From the NCBI RefSeq assembly GCF_023634765.1, contig NZ_JAMLFX010000004.1, positions 201,285 through 265,284 of the forward strand: DNA of 64,000 nucleotides. The letters are read 5' to 3'. The DNA comes from Pseudomonas sp. AKS31. GTDB lineage: Bacteria > Pseudomonadota > Gammaproteobacteria > Pseudomonadales > Pseudomonadaceae. Made by a program: the position numbers and the translations under genes. Under the pieces are notes generated by a model that worked only from the letters and a program-made list of their open reading frames with translations, ran no database searches and was not told the DNA's origin. Below are positions 18,929 through 28,312 of the stretch, piece by piece (position 1 is the stretch's first letter; each line of letters begins with the position of its first letter).

Positions 18929-20141
18929 GCCTACTGCGATTCTGGTATTGGGAATGCCTCGAAGTGGTACTTCGGCGGTAACCCGTGTACTTAACCTACG
19001 TGGCGCAGCGTTGTCGGGAAACTTGTTGCCTGCTGCCAAACCGAACCCTAAAGGTTTTTTTGAAAGCGCAGACGCGTTGGCCATTCATGAGCGGCTTCTG
19101 ACCGCTTTAGGGCGTACTTGGTTTGACGTCAGTGAAATGCCTGAGCGGTGGCTTGAGCACCCAGCGACACAGACGGCATATGAAGAGTTGATCGCGTTGG
19201 TTCGACGTGAATACAGCGACCAGATGCTTTGGATTATCAAAGAACCGAGAATGTGTCGTATTGTTCCTCTATGGCTTAAAGTTCTTGAATCGCTGGATAT
19301 TGCGCCGCGTGCACTTCTGGTTACCCGTCATCCTGATGAGGTTGTCAGTTCTGTCGCTCGAATGGTAGGTGAAGAGCAGTGGGGACCCAAACATACTGAA
19401 GTTTTGTGGCTTGAGTACTTTTTTGAAGCTGAAAAAGCTACACGTGAAATTCCCCGAGCGATGATTACTTATGATCAATTGTTGGAGGATTGGGCGGGCA
19501 GCGTAGAGCGGGTTGAAGCCGAACTGAAGCTTGAGTGGCCAGTTCCGATCGCGGAAGCGAAGCATGAAATTGATGCTTACCTGGGAGTTGAGAACCGTCA
19601 CCATGACCACAACTCAGGCGCTGAACCGCAACGCAAACAGAGAACGTTTGCAGAGCGTGTATATTCTGTATGCAACGAAATGCAGAGTGATTACTGGCGG
19701 GTTATCGAAAAAGCACAGACCGAATTTTCCGAAATGCTGGCTCTTTTCTCTTCGCCGATGCACGAGGCAGTCAATAGGGCGGTGGAGCAACGAGATCAAG
19801 AGACGCTTGTGCAGCAAGCTGAACTCGAAGCGTTGAGAAAACATCATAATGATGTTTTTTTTACGCAACATGCTGAGTTGATCGCGCTGAAAGAAGCGCG
19901 ATGTGAAATGGAAGAAGCAATAGTCAAAATGGAAAAAGCGCTCTCCGAAAGTAATGTGGAAATATCTAAATTGATAAATTCACTCAATGAAGTTTCGTAT
20001 GAGCTTGGGGTCGTCGCTACGCGAGAAGAAAGCTGTCAACAGCAACTACGCGACGTTCAGGCGAGTTATGCGGCGCTCCACGCACTTACAGGCAGCCGGA
20101 TGTGGCTGGCAAAAAAAATATTCTCGATTTCAAAAAAATAA
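18921..20141 (+). CDS. Sulfotransferase-like protein with C-terminal coiled coil
   Basis: The 406-residue protein starts with a sulfotransferase-type P-loop fold. The 5'-phosphosulfate-binding motif GMPRSGTSAV is at 11-20, IIKEPRM at 105-111, and a 3'-phosphate-binding motif VTRHPDEVVSSV at 134-145, all typical of PAPS-dependent enzymes. Residues about 285-385 are heptad-rich and charged (coiled coil), followed by a short basic amphipathic end (TGSRMWLAKKIFS). It overlaps wzt, so it is probably made with the exporter. By layout it resembles WbdD, a chain-terminating enzyme with a coiled-coil ruler, but with a sulfotransferase in place of kinase/methyltransferase. The function is inferred; the acceptor is unknown. 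Confidence 0.7.
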   Translation: MHKPTAILVLGMPRSGTSAVTRVLNLRGAALSGNLLPAAKPNPKGFFESADALAIHERLLTALGRTWFDVSEMPERWLEHPATQTAYEELIALVRREYSDQMLWIIKEPRMCRIVPLWLKVLESLDIAPRALLVTRHPDEVVSSVARMVGEEQWGPKHTEVLWLEYFFEAEKATREIPRAMITYDQLLEDWAGSVERVEAELKLEWPVPIAEAKHEIDAYLGVENRHHDHNSGAEPQRKQRTFAERVYSVCNEMQSDYWRVIEKAQTEFSEMLALFSSPMHEAVNRAVEQRDQETLVQQAELEALRKHHNDVFFTQHAELIALKEARCEMEEAIVKMEKALSESNVEISKLINSLNEVSYELGVVATREESCQQQLRDVQASYAALHALTGSRMWLAKKIFSISKK

Positions 20142-20164
20142 GCCTTATTTGAATTGGTGGTTAT

Positions 20165-22180
20165 ATGAAACGCGTACTATTTTATCTTTTTTATGATGAG
20201 CAGGGTCAGGTCGATGACTATGTTACTCATAAATTGAAATCGCTGAAGGACAGCATTGACACGATCTTCGTCGTGTCAAACTCTGCGCTGACAGTCGAGT
20301 CAAGAAAGAAACTCGAAGATGTCGTTGATGTTGTTTATGTCCGTGAGAATATCGGTTTTGATGTTTGGGGATATAAAGATGCTATGGAGACTTTTGGTCT
20401 CGATAAGCTGGAAGAATATGATGAACTGATTCTGATGAATTACACGTTCTTCGGTCCGATTTTTCCGTTCTCCGAAACGTTTGAAAAAATGGACGCGATG
20501 GAGTGTGATTTTTGGGGGATCACCGCGCACAAGGCAATGGTGCCTAACCCATTCACTGGGCGTGATGAACTTCCGCTTCATTTGAACTCGCACTGGATTG
20601 CAGTGCGTAAGAAAATGTTTACATCTCCTGAGTTCAAGCAATATTGGCGTGATATGCCGATGATCAACTCCTATGTGGACTCTATTCTTCAGCATGAATC
20701 CCGCTTTACCAAGCATTTTAGTGATTGCGGATTCAGCTTTGAGGTAACATTTCCTGTAGAAGATTATCCAACTGAATACTCCGCGTTCCAGAGTATTGAG
20801 TTGATGTTCGAGAATCGTAGCCCGATTTTAAAGCGGCGCCCGTTTTTCCATGATCCGATTTTTCTAGAACAAAACGCGATGACCCTGAAAGGGGTAATGA
20901 AAAAGATAGAGGAGGAAAGTGACTACGACACTTCTCTTATCTGGAAGAATGTCGTCCGTAGCACTCAGCCGCGAACACTTCATACCAATATGGACTTGCT
21001 CGAAGTTCTTCCGGGTGAGGACTTTGCTGAGCCAGATAGTAAGCCGCGCCGTATCGCGGTGTTGGCTCACTTGTATTATGACGACATGCTTGAAGAGGCT
21101 ATGTCGTATATTACTAATATTCCATACTCATATGACCTTTATATTACTACCAGCAGTGAGCAGAAGAAAAAGAATATTGAGCTTGCGCTGCTAAAATATA
21201 ATGTAAATAAATTTGAGGTGCGCGTTACCGAGGAAAATCGTGGAAGGGACATGGGTTCCCTTTTCATGACGCTTCGCGATGTTCTGTTGTCAGATGAATA
21301 TGACTACCTGTGCCGGATTCATTCAAAAAAATCCCCACAAAATGGTCATAATATGGCGCTGATGTTCAAACAGCATATGTTTGACAATCTGTTGCACAGT
21401 CCAGGATATGTACGGCGCGTTCTTGGGTTGTTTGAAAAAAATGAAAGTTTGGGGATGGTTTTTCCTCCCGTAGTTCATATTGCCTACCCAACATTGGGGC
21501 ATGCCTGGTTCGAGAACCGCGAACCAGCGACAGAGTGGGCCAAAAAACTAGGCATTACCACAGCGTTTGATGACTCAACACCGATGGCGCCATATGGAAC
21601 GATGTTTTGGTTTCGACCGGAAGCTATCAAGAAAATTTCAACCTATCCTTTCAAATGGTCCGACTTTGATCCAGAGCCGAATCATATGGACGGCAGTCTG
21701 GCTCATGTACTAGAGCGACTGTTAGGTTATTCGGTAATGAGTGATGGTTATCACATGAGATGTGTTATTAACACATATCAGGCATCGGTCAATTACACTA
21801 AGCTGGAATACAAGCTGCAGCGGCTTGGTTCTATGTTGCCTAACGGAAACATACAGTATCAAATTCAGTGGTTGGGTAAAGCCAAAGATGTTTGCAATCG
21901 TGTAGACCACTATTCTACCGCTAACAATACTTACGTACCTCCTGTCGAGTGGCTGGATCAAGCCAGAGAGCTGCATGAGAAACTGGTTACATTCTTGCCA
22001 GGTGGGACGTTTCGTGAAAGGATGGGAGCTTTGGATCAGGCTCGAATCTTGAGTGATAAATTGAACTCTTTCATGGGTGATTCGGATATTTTGAGTCGCT
22101 TGCGTTGGATAGATCGAGCGAAACTGTCCGTACAACGACGGGTATTGAGTCGAATCGCATCGTTGTTCAGAGGTAAATAA
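20165..22180 (+). CDS. RgpF-like rhamnan synthesis protein with C-terminal repeats
   Basis: The 671-residue protein belongs to the rhamnan synthesis protein F family, used in rhamnose-rich polysaccharides of streptococci and in Gram-negative O-antigens. The N-terminal half contains VRENIGFDVWGYKDAMETFG and SHWIAVRKKMF; a second half repeats the fold (VTEENRGRDMGSLFMTLRD, CRIHSKKSPQNG, MFWFRPEAIKKI). From about residue 556 to 655 there are four degenerate helical repeats of the form W-[LI]-[DG]-x-A-[KR] (WLGKAK, WLDQAR, ALDQAR, WIDRAK) that the neighbouring paralogue lacks. A role as rhamnosyltransferase or assembly factor is inferred. Confidence 0.85.
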   Translation: MKRVLFYLFYDEQGQVDDYVTHKLKSLKDSIDTIFVVSNSALTVESRKKLEDVVDVVYVRENIGFDVWGYKDAMETFGLDKLEEYDELILMNYTFFGPIFPFSETFEKMDAMECDFWGITAHKAMVPNPFTGRDELPLHLNSHWIAVRKKMFTSPEFKQYWRDMPMINSYVDSILQHESRFTKHFSDCGFSFEVTFPVEDYPTEYSAFQSIELMFENRSPILKRRPFFHDPIFLEQNAMTLKGVMKKIEEESDYDTSLIWKNVVRSTQPRTLHTNMDLLEVLPGEDFAEPDSKPRRIAVLAHLYYDDMLEEAMSYITNIPYSYDLYITTSSEQKKKNIELALLKYNVNKFEVRVTEENRGRDMGSLFMTLRDVLLSDEYDYLCRIHSKKSPQNGHNMALMFKQHMFDNLLHSPGYVRRVLGLFEKNESLGMVFPPVVHIAYPTLGHAWFENREPATEWAKKLGITTAFDDSTPMAPYGTMFWFRPEAIKKISTYPFKWSDFDPEPNHMDGSLAHVLERLLGYSVMSDGYHMRCVINTYQASVNYTKLEYKLQRLGSMLPNGNIQYQIQWLGKAKDVCNRVDHYSTANNTYVPPVEWLDQARELHEKLVTFLPGGTFRERMGALDQARILSDKLNSFMGDSDILSRLRWIDRAKLSVQRRVLSRIASLFRGK

Positions 22181-22296
22181 GCAGCGATGACAAGTGGCGA
22201 ATCTAACGGTTCGCCGTTTGTCATAAGTCTATGCATGTGCTTTCGGGTGATGAATGCATACGGTTTGTTTGAGAACTTAATGGAATCAGATTGAAT

Positions 22297-24126
22297 ATGC
22301 GTAGAGTTGCTTTTTATCTTTTTTATGATAATGACGGAGTGGTGGATGACTACATAGTCTATAAGCTTCGTAAGCTTCGCGCGCACGTCGATACCATTTT
22401 TTTTGTTTCTAACTCTAAAATTGTTCCGGATTCGCTAAAGAAGATTGAGCCATTAGTCGATGTTATTTACTGTCGGGAAAATATTGGTTTCGATGTATGG
22501 GCTTACAAGGAGTCGATAGACAAGTTTGGTTGGGAAGCGTTACGTCAGTATGACGAGGCGCTGTTCCTGAATTATACTTTCTACGCTCCGATTTTTCCTT
22601 TTTCGGAACTGTTTGATTCGATGAGTGAAGCAGACGTGGATTTTTGGGGAGTGTCTGCTCATAACCAGATTTCGCCAAATCCTTTTACCGGTAAAGGCGA
22701 TTTGCCGTTTCATATCCAATCGCACTTCATTGCCGTGCGTAACAAGATGCTTTGCTCTGATGGCTTTTATAAATATTGGCATGAAATGCCAATGATAAAA
22801 TCTTATGAAGATTCTATTTTAAGGCACGAAGGGCGTTTTACTCAGTATTTCAAAGACTTGGGTTTTCAGTATTCAGTTTATCTGGAGCCCGCGACTTACA
22901 ACACCGATCATCCGGTTTTTTCTGAAATTGATTTAACCATTGAGCGACGATCACCAATTCTAAAGCGCCGGCCTTTTTTTCACGATCCTGGTTTTCTCGA
23001 AAGCGAGGCAATCGATGTCAAGCGTGCCTTGGACTGTATGCGAGAGACGTCAGATTACGACGAAGCGTTAATCTGGAAAAATCTGATCCGCACCACGCCT
23101 TTGCGCACAATATATACAAATCTCGAACAATTGAGCATTCTTTCCGATACTCATGCTAATCCCATTAGCTCTGCGCTCTTACTGAAGAGGGTTGCTGTTA
23201 TTGCGCATGTTTACTATGTGGATATGCTCGATGAAATAATGGATTTGGTAAAGAATGTTTCGCTGAATTGTTCGCTGTTTATTACGACTGATTCCGACGT
23301 AAAGAAAGCACAGATCATCAATGCTCTTGCCGATTTTAATTATTGTGATTTTTCGGTATTGGTTTGCGACTCCAACTTTGGCAGGGATACGTCTGCGTTA
23401 TTTATTACTTGCCGCCACGTCGTGCTCCGTGGTGGGTTCGATTACATTTGCAGACTTCATAGCAAGAAGTCACCGCAAGATGCCTGGGCAAAAGCATCCA
23501 TGTTCAAGCGCCATCTGTTCGAGAACCTTCTTTCCAGTAGTGAATACGTAACCAATGTACTCGAGATGTTTGAGAAGGAGCCATGGGTGGGCGTTGCAAT
23601 GCCGCCTGCGGTGCATATTGGTTATCCTACGTTAGGTCATGGGTGGTTTCTCAACAGGGAGCGAGCGGTGGACATCGCCAGTAAACTTGGCCTGAGCGTT
23701 CCTTTGGATACCGAGACTCCCATCGCAACCTATGGATCGATGTATTGGTTCAGGCCAGATGCGTTAAAAAAGCTGTTTGAGCATGAGTGGAAATGGAGTG
23801 ACTTTGATGAACCGCGCTATGGAGATGGGGATCTTCCTCATGTTCTCGAGCGACTGATTACGTATTGCGCTCAGGATGCTGGCTTTATAAGCAGGTGCAT
23901 AATGACGCCCGCCCAAGCGTCGAAAAGCTACGTCAAGTTAGAGTATAAAGTACAGGCGTTATCTAGTTGTTTTCCTTCGGGAGACCTTCGTGAGCAAATG
24001 CAAATCGCCAGAACGGCACGCTTCGCAGGGGGGGTACTTGTTTCTTTGAAACGTTCTATAATGTTCAGATTTCCACGGTTGGCACCACTTTTACGTAGTG
24101 CCTACCGTTGGGCGTTGAAAAAATAA
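22297..24126 (+). CDS. RgpF-like rhamnan synthesis protein (paralogue)
   Basis: The 609-residue protein starts at ATG 22297 (MRRVAFYLFYDNDG); the preceding TTG 22291 is a weaker option. It tracks the upstream protein block by block: RENIGFDVWAYKES, SHFIAVRNKM, DSNFGRDTSALFITCRH, CRLHSKKSPQDA, MYWFRPDALKKL. The two therefore arose by duplication and probably act on successive linkages. The C-terminal helical repeats of its neighbour are missing and it ends in a basic stretch. A low-GC spacer of about 115 bases separates the two genes. Confidence 0.85.
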   Translation: MRRVAFYLFYDNDGVVDDYIVYKLRKLRAHVDTIFFVSNSKIVPDSLKKIEPLVDVIYCRENIGFDVWAYKESIDKFGWEALRQYDEALFLNYTFYAPIFPFSELFDSMSEADVDFWGVSAHNQISPNPFTGKGDLPFHIQSHFIAVRNKMLCSDGFYKYWHEMPMIKSYEDSILRHEGRFTQYFKDLGFQYSVYLEPATYNTDHPVFSEIDLTIERRSPILKRRPFFHDPGFLESEAIDVKRALDCMRETSDYDEALIWKNLIRTTPLRTIYTNLEQLSILSDTHANPISSALLLKRVAVIAHVYYVDMLDEIMDLVKNVSLNCSLFITTDSDVKKAQIINALADFNYCDFSVLVCDSNFGRDTSALFITCRHVVLRGGFDYICRLHSKKSPQDAWAKASMFKRHLFENLLSSSEYVTNVLEMFEKEPWVGVAMPPAVHIGYPTLGHGWFLNRERAVDIASKLGLSVPLDTETPIATYGSMYWFRPDALKKLFEHEWKWSDFDEPRYGDGDLPHVLERLITYCAQDAGFISRCIMTPAQASKSYVKLEYKVQALSSCFPSGDLREQMQIARTARFAGGVLVSLKRSIMFRFPRLAPLLRSAYRWALKK

Positions 24127-24204
24127 CAATGCTTGAGAAAGTGTTGATCTCGCCACTCTCCTGCGTAGGCAACATTGCCATCGTTACCAACTGGAAAGTA
24201 GATT

Positions 24205-25632
24205 ATGGTTTTTAGTTCTTACCTATTCATTTTTCTGTTTTTGCCCGCTTTTTTGATAGCTTACAAGCTGGTCGGGCATCGACTCAGAAATATTTTGATT
24301 CTGGTTGCAAGTCTATTTTTTTACTACTTGGGGGATGCGAAGGGGGTCTGGATTCTCTTGGCCGCCATTGTCGGAAACTACGCTTTCGGTTACTTGATAG
24401 CGATATACCGACAACCGAATGGCAGTGAAAGGGCGAATAAACTTGCCAGGATTTTTCTCATTCTTGGTCTGTTTTTTAACCTATCGGTATTAGGGTATTT
24501 CAAGTACATCGGTTTTATTACGCAGAATATCAATATCATCGCTGAGAAGTTTGGGCACCCGTCAGCGGTTCCGGTCATATCCGTCCTTCTGCCCCTGGGC
24601 ATCAGTTTTTTTGTTTTCCAAGGCATCAGTTATCTGGTCGACGTGTATCGTGGCACCATTCAGGCAACTAAAAGTCTGTTGATTTTCGGTACGTTCAAAT
24701 CGTTGTTTCCGCAACTGATTGCCGGACCTATCGTTCGGTATCGTGATATCGCAGCAGAGCTTCCGGATCGTTCTGTCAACCCCGATATGGTCGTTGAAGG
24801 CATCACCCGGTTTGTTATTGGTTTTGCAAAAAAAGTGTTGTTGGCTGATACCTTTGCAATTACCGCTGACGCTATATTCGCATTGCCTTCGTCTGAACTG
24901 AATTTTGGTACGGCCTGGTTGGGCGCTGCCAGTTATACGTTGCAGATATATTTCGATTTTTCCGCGTACTCCGACATGGCTATCGGATTGGGTTTGATGA
25001 TGGGGTTCCGGTTTCCGGAAAACTTCAACTACCCCTACAAGGCCGCATCTATTCGCGACTTCTGGCGCCGCTGGCACATGACCTTGTCCGGGTGGTTTCG
25101 CGATTACGTCTACGTGCCTTTGGGCGGCAACCGAACAGGCGCCGCTCGAACATACGTAAATCTTATGGCGGTTTTCATCCTCACAGGGTTATGGCACGGC
25201 GCTTCGTGGACATTTGTTGCATGGGGTCTATGGCATGGCCTGTTCCTTGTGATAGAGCGCTTCACCAACATGGAGAGCCGCGGCATACCTTTCGTGCTGC
25301 GTTGGTTTTATACCTTGGCGGTGGTGGTTTTCGGCTGGGTACTGTTCCGCTCGGAAACGTTCGAGCATGCGTTCCACATGAGCGCTTTGATGTTGAATCT
25401 GCGGAGCGGTCCGGAAAACTACGTAGTTGCCGAGTATATGAGCAACGGATTGTTATTGGCCTTGGTTGCGGGAGCTATTCTCAGCTTCCCGGTCTATAAA
25501 TGGCTGTGTGATCGTCTATCTTCCAGTCAGCGACTTGTTGCTGGCGTATTTGGCCTCGGTTCACTCTTCATGCTTGCCAGCATGAAAGTTCTTTCCGGTG
25601 CATACAGCCCTTTTCTCTACTTCCGGTTTTAA
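24205..25632 (+). CDS. MBOAT-family O-acyltransferase (AlgI-like)
   Basis: The 475-residue polytopic membrane protein belongs to the membrane-bound O-acyltransferase family, which passes acetyl groups from the cytosol to envelope polysaccharides. The hallmark blocks are present: NYPYKAASIRDFWRRWHMTLSGWF and the catalytic-His region TGLWHGASWTFVAWGLWHG. The N-terminus (VFSSYLFIFLFLPAFLI) matches AlgI. The next gene encodes an AlgJ/AlgX-like partner three bases later, the usual two-part O-acetylation module. The substrate is inferred to be the O-polysaccharide of this locus. Confidence 0.92.
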   Translation: MVFSSYLFIFLFLPAFLIAYKLVGHRLRNILILVASLFFYYLGDAKGVWILLAAIVGNYAFGYLIAIYRQPNGSERANKLARIFLILGLFFNLSVLGYFKYIGFITQNINIIAEKFGHPSAVPVISVLLPLGISFFVFQGISYLVDVYRGTIQATKSLLIFGTFKSLFPQLIAGPIVRYRDIAAELPDRSVNPDMVVEGITRFVIGFAKKVLLADTFAITADAIFALPSSELNFGTAWLGAASYTLQIYFDFSAYSDMAIGLGLMMGFRFPENFNYPYKAASIRDFWRRWHMTLSGWFRDYVYVPLGGNRTGAARTYVNLMAVFILTGLWHGASWTFVAWGLWHGLFLVIERFTNMESRGIPFVLRWFYTLAVVVFGWVLFRSETFEHAFHMSALMLNLRSGPENYVVAEYMSNGLLLALVAGAILSFPVYKWLCDRLSSSQRLVAGVFGLGSLFMLASMKVLSGAYSPFLYFRF

Positions 25633-25635
25633 TAT

Positions 25636-27135
25636 ATGAGATCAGTATTTACGCCACGGGTCATCATTGGGTTGTTCATGCTCGCCTTGTGCGTGCCTGG
25701 TATTGCGGTGATGTTTTCTCCCCAGTTCGCTCCTGCGATAAAGTCCATCATTAAGCATCCGGGTGAATGGGCAAACCTGAGGGACGGGATTCGCAGAACC
25801 ACGCCGCTCTGGAATAACGCCGTCGAGGGCTACTCGAGTTTTCTTTACGCTCTCGGGACCACCAATGACAAGGCTATCGCTGTTGTCGGACGTGATGGTT
25901 GGGTTTTTCTGGGAGACTTTTTCAACAAGAACATGTCACAGGCTCTCGGACGTCGTCACTATAATGACGCTGAACTGAATGCCTGGAGCGGCACAGTGGG
26001 TGGCCAAGAGCAGTGGTTGGCTCGTCGCGATATTCCGATGTTGTTTGTTGTCGCGCCAGCCAAGTGGTCTATTTATCCGGATAAGCTTCCTCAATGGTCC
26101 GAGGGGCGCATTGGTACTCACATCTTCGATCAGTTACTGAGTTCGCCGCAGCATCTGCCGTTGATTGATTTGCGTCCAAGTCTGCAACAGGCTCGCTCAA
26201 TTGGAGATACCTATTCCCCATTCAATAGTCATTGGACGGATTTTGGCGCTTGGGTAGGCTGGAAGGAAATTAGCAACAGACTGGCTGCACTCGATCCGAA
26301 ATTCAAGGATCTGTACGTTCCTTCGGCTGATGGTGCTGTCGTAAATCCTAATTACGGCAGTGAATTCAAAGCAATGATCAGCCTGCCGGAACCCAATCCT
26401 TGGACGATGCCCAAGCTGGCTTCCCCTTTGCCTGAATTTGCGATCGTAGGTGATGATGGCTCAGCTCAGGTTGTGCCTGGCAGTACTCACACAGGGCTAT
26501 TGGATCTACCGCGAAATACCCGCAACGAATCGGCGAAAAAACACTTGAGAGCGTTGGTGTTGCGGGATTCGATGGGGGACTCATTGTCGCCGTACTTGCA
26601 AGCAGCCTTTTATGAAACGATTCAGGTTCGGCATAACATCGACAATCAATCGCTCGCTCCTAATGTTCCGGCCCTGATTGAGAAGTACAAACCGGATGTT
26701 GTGCTCTACGTGATGACTGAGCGTCATCTCGATAACATTTTGAGCGAGAGTTACTTGTGGTTATCCGCCAATAACTATGATCTTGCTGTGAGCCAAGGCG
26801 CCCGTGTCAACGTGGCCAACGAATCCCCGGTCCTCACCACGAGCGGTAATTCGGATTTGAAGGGCTCTTTCGCGCTTACGTGGGCGGACTCATCGAAAGG
26901 TTTGCGAACGGTGCGGGTTTCCCTGAAGGCAAGCGCCCCAGGCACACTCAAGATTCAAGGGGTGAAGGACGGGCGACCGGTGGAGTTTGCCGAGCGCTAC
27001 GCACAGGGAGATAATGAGCTCTTTTTGAGCCTTACCTCCGAGGTTGAGGGAGCTCAAGTCAGTTTTGAAAATATGGATCCTTCTGTTCAGGTGACCCTGG
27101 GCAAGGTTTCCATGGTTGTGCAGGACGCGAAGTAA
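25636..27135 (+). CDS. AlgJ/AlgX-like SGNH-type acetyltransferase partner
   Basis: The 499-residue protein has one N-terminal membrane anchor (about 8-28) and a periplasmic body. VVGRDGWVFLGDFFNKNM is the opening block of the AlgX/AlgJ/DltD-like fold, and LVLRDSMGDSLSPYL (about 308-321) holds the presumed nucleophile Ser. The Asp-x-His pair seen in AlgJ and AlgX reads N197-S198-H199-W200 here, so the expected Asp is replaced by Asn. A beta-rich C-terminal domain of about 110 residues follows. It works with the MBOAT protein encoded just upstream; whether it transfers or only assists is open. Confidence 0.85.
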   Translation: MRSVFTPRVIIGLFMLALCVPGIAVMFSPQFAPAIKSIIKHPGEWANLRDGIRRTTPLWNNAVEGYSSFLYALGTTNDKAIAVVGRDGWVFLGDFFNKNMSQALGRRHYNDAELNAWSGTVGGQEQWLARRDIPMLFVVAPAKWSIYPDKLPQWSEGRIGTHIFDQLLSSPQHLPLIDLRPSLQQARSIGDTYSPFNSHWTDFGAWVGWKEISNRLAALDPKFKDLYVPSADGAVVNPNYGSEFKAMISLPEPNPWTMPKLASPLPEFAIVGDDGSAQVVPGSTHTGLLDLPRNTRNESAKKHLRALVLRDSMGDSLSPYLQAAFYETIQVRHNIDNQSLAPNVPALIEKYKPDVVLYVMTERHLDNILSESYLWLSANNYDLAVSQGARVNVANESPVLTTSGNSDLKGSFALTWADSSKGLRTVRVSLKASAPGTLKIQGVKDGRPVEFAERYAQGDNELFLSLTSEVEGAQVSFENMDPSVQVTLGKVSMVVQDAK

Positions 27136-27165
27136 TTTTTTTTGAATCAAGATCAGGAGTGGTTA

Positions 27166-28230
27166 ATGAGCAAGACATGTCTAGTTACCGGCGGCGCGGG
27201 CTTTATCGGCTGTGCTTTGTCTCCTTTGTTGGCCGGGCAATTCAGCCGAGTTGTTGCTTTCGACAATCTCCATCCTCAGGTGCATCCAAGCGCAGAGCGT
27301 CCGGCGGCACTGGACTCGCGTGTTGAGTTTGTGAAAGGCGATGTCACCAGTCCTGAGGACTGGGATCGGGTCTTGAAAGACTTTGCTCCCGATGTCGTTA
27401 TTCATTTGGCAGCAGAAACAGGCACAGGCCAATCGTTGATGGAAGCGAGCCGCCACGCTCATGTCAACGTTACTGGTACGACGCAGATGCTGGATGCGCT
27501 CGTGCGCAACAATCCGGAAGCGTTGCCTGAGCGTATTGTTCTGACTTCCAGCCGTGCCGTTTATGGTGAAGGGGCATGGAAAGGTGCTAACGGTGCGATC
27601 GTTTATCCGGGCCAGCGTTCCCGGGAGCAACTGGAGCGCGCAGAGTGGGATTTCCCTGGCCTTCAGGCTTTGCCGTTCAACTCTCATACCACCACACCTG
27701 ATCCAACCAGTGTTTACGGTGCAACCAAGCTTGCTCAAGAACATATCCTCAGCTCCTGGTGCCTTGCACTTGGCGTGACGCCTGTAATGCTGCGTCTACA
27801 GAACGTTTATGGTCCAGGTCAGTCCCTGATCAACTCCTATACCGGTATCGTTTCTCTGTTCGCGCGTATGGCGAAAGAAGGCAAGAGTATTCCGGTCTAT
27901 GAAGATGGCGTAATTATTCGCGACTTCGTTTTCATCGACGATGTGGCCAACGCAATTTTTGCTGCGACCATCCACTCCGACGGTACCACCAAGCCTTATG
28001 ACGTAGGTTCGGGCGAAGCGACCAGCGTAGCCCAGTTGGCGGATATCATTTCTCGCTACTACAAAGCTCCTGAGCATCATATCAATGGCAAGTATCGCCA
28101 TGGTGATGTGCGTCACGCTTCTTGCACCATTGAGGAGACCAAGGACGTTCTGAACTGGTCGCCAAAAATCATGGTTGAAGAGGGTGTACACATCCTTTGC
28201 AAGTGGATTGATGATGGCGCTCAAGCCTGA
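27166..28230 (+). CDS. NAD-dependent epimerase, dTDP-L-rhamnose 4-epimerase-like
   Basis: Extended SDR of 354 residues starting at ATG 27166 behind a caggag site. [20 protein letters not shown] is the NAD site, and FDNLHPQVHPSAERPAAL is a segment I associate with dTDP-L-rhamnose 4-epimerases (WbiB type), which make dTDP-6-deoxy-L-talose. LTSSRAVYGEG and the catalytic YGATKLAQEH are intact. It is the last + strand gene before a terminator. If the assignment is right, the polymer contains 6-deoxytalose or this is a side branch of rhamnose supply; other NDP-hexose epimerases remain possible. Confidence 0.7.
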   Translation: MSKTCLVTGGAGFIGCALSPLLAGQFSRVVAFDNLHPQVHPSAERPAALDSRVEFVKGDVTSPEDWDRVLKDFAPDVVIHLAAETGTGQSLMEASRHAHVNVTGTTQMLDALVRNNPEALPERIVLTSSRAVYGEGAWKGANGAIVYPGQRSREQLERAEWDFPGLQALPFNSHTTTPDPTSVYGATKLAQEHILSSWCLALGVTPVMLRLQNVYGPGQSLINSYTGIVSLFARMAKEGKSIPVYEDGVIIRDFVFIDDVANAIFAATIHSDGTTKPYDVGSGEATSVAQLADIISRYYKAPEHHINGKYRHGDVRHASCTIEETKDVLNWSPKIMVEEGVHILCKWIDDGAQA

Positions 28231-28250
28231 AATCGTCTGACATGAATAAA

Positions 28251-28277
28251 GGGTGATCTATTGATCACCCTTTTTTT
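28251..28277 (+). terminator. Rho-independent terminator after the epimerase gene
   Basis: Perfect stem gggtgatc (28251-28258)/gatcaccc (28263-28270) with a 4-base loop and seven Ts. It ends the + strand polysaccharide operon before the convergent genes. Confidence 0.92.
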
Positions 28278-28312
28278 GGATTTTTTTCCATGCTGACACT
28301 ACTGCCGGCGCC

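Noticed and set aside
18921..20141. Glycosyltransferase or methyltransferase identity for the protein after wzt
   Set aside because: No GT-A/GT-B or SAM motifs; both PAPS-binding motifs fit a sulfotransferase fold better.
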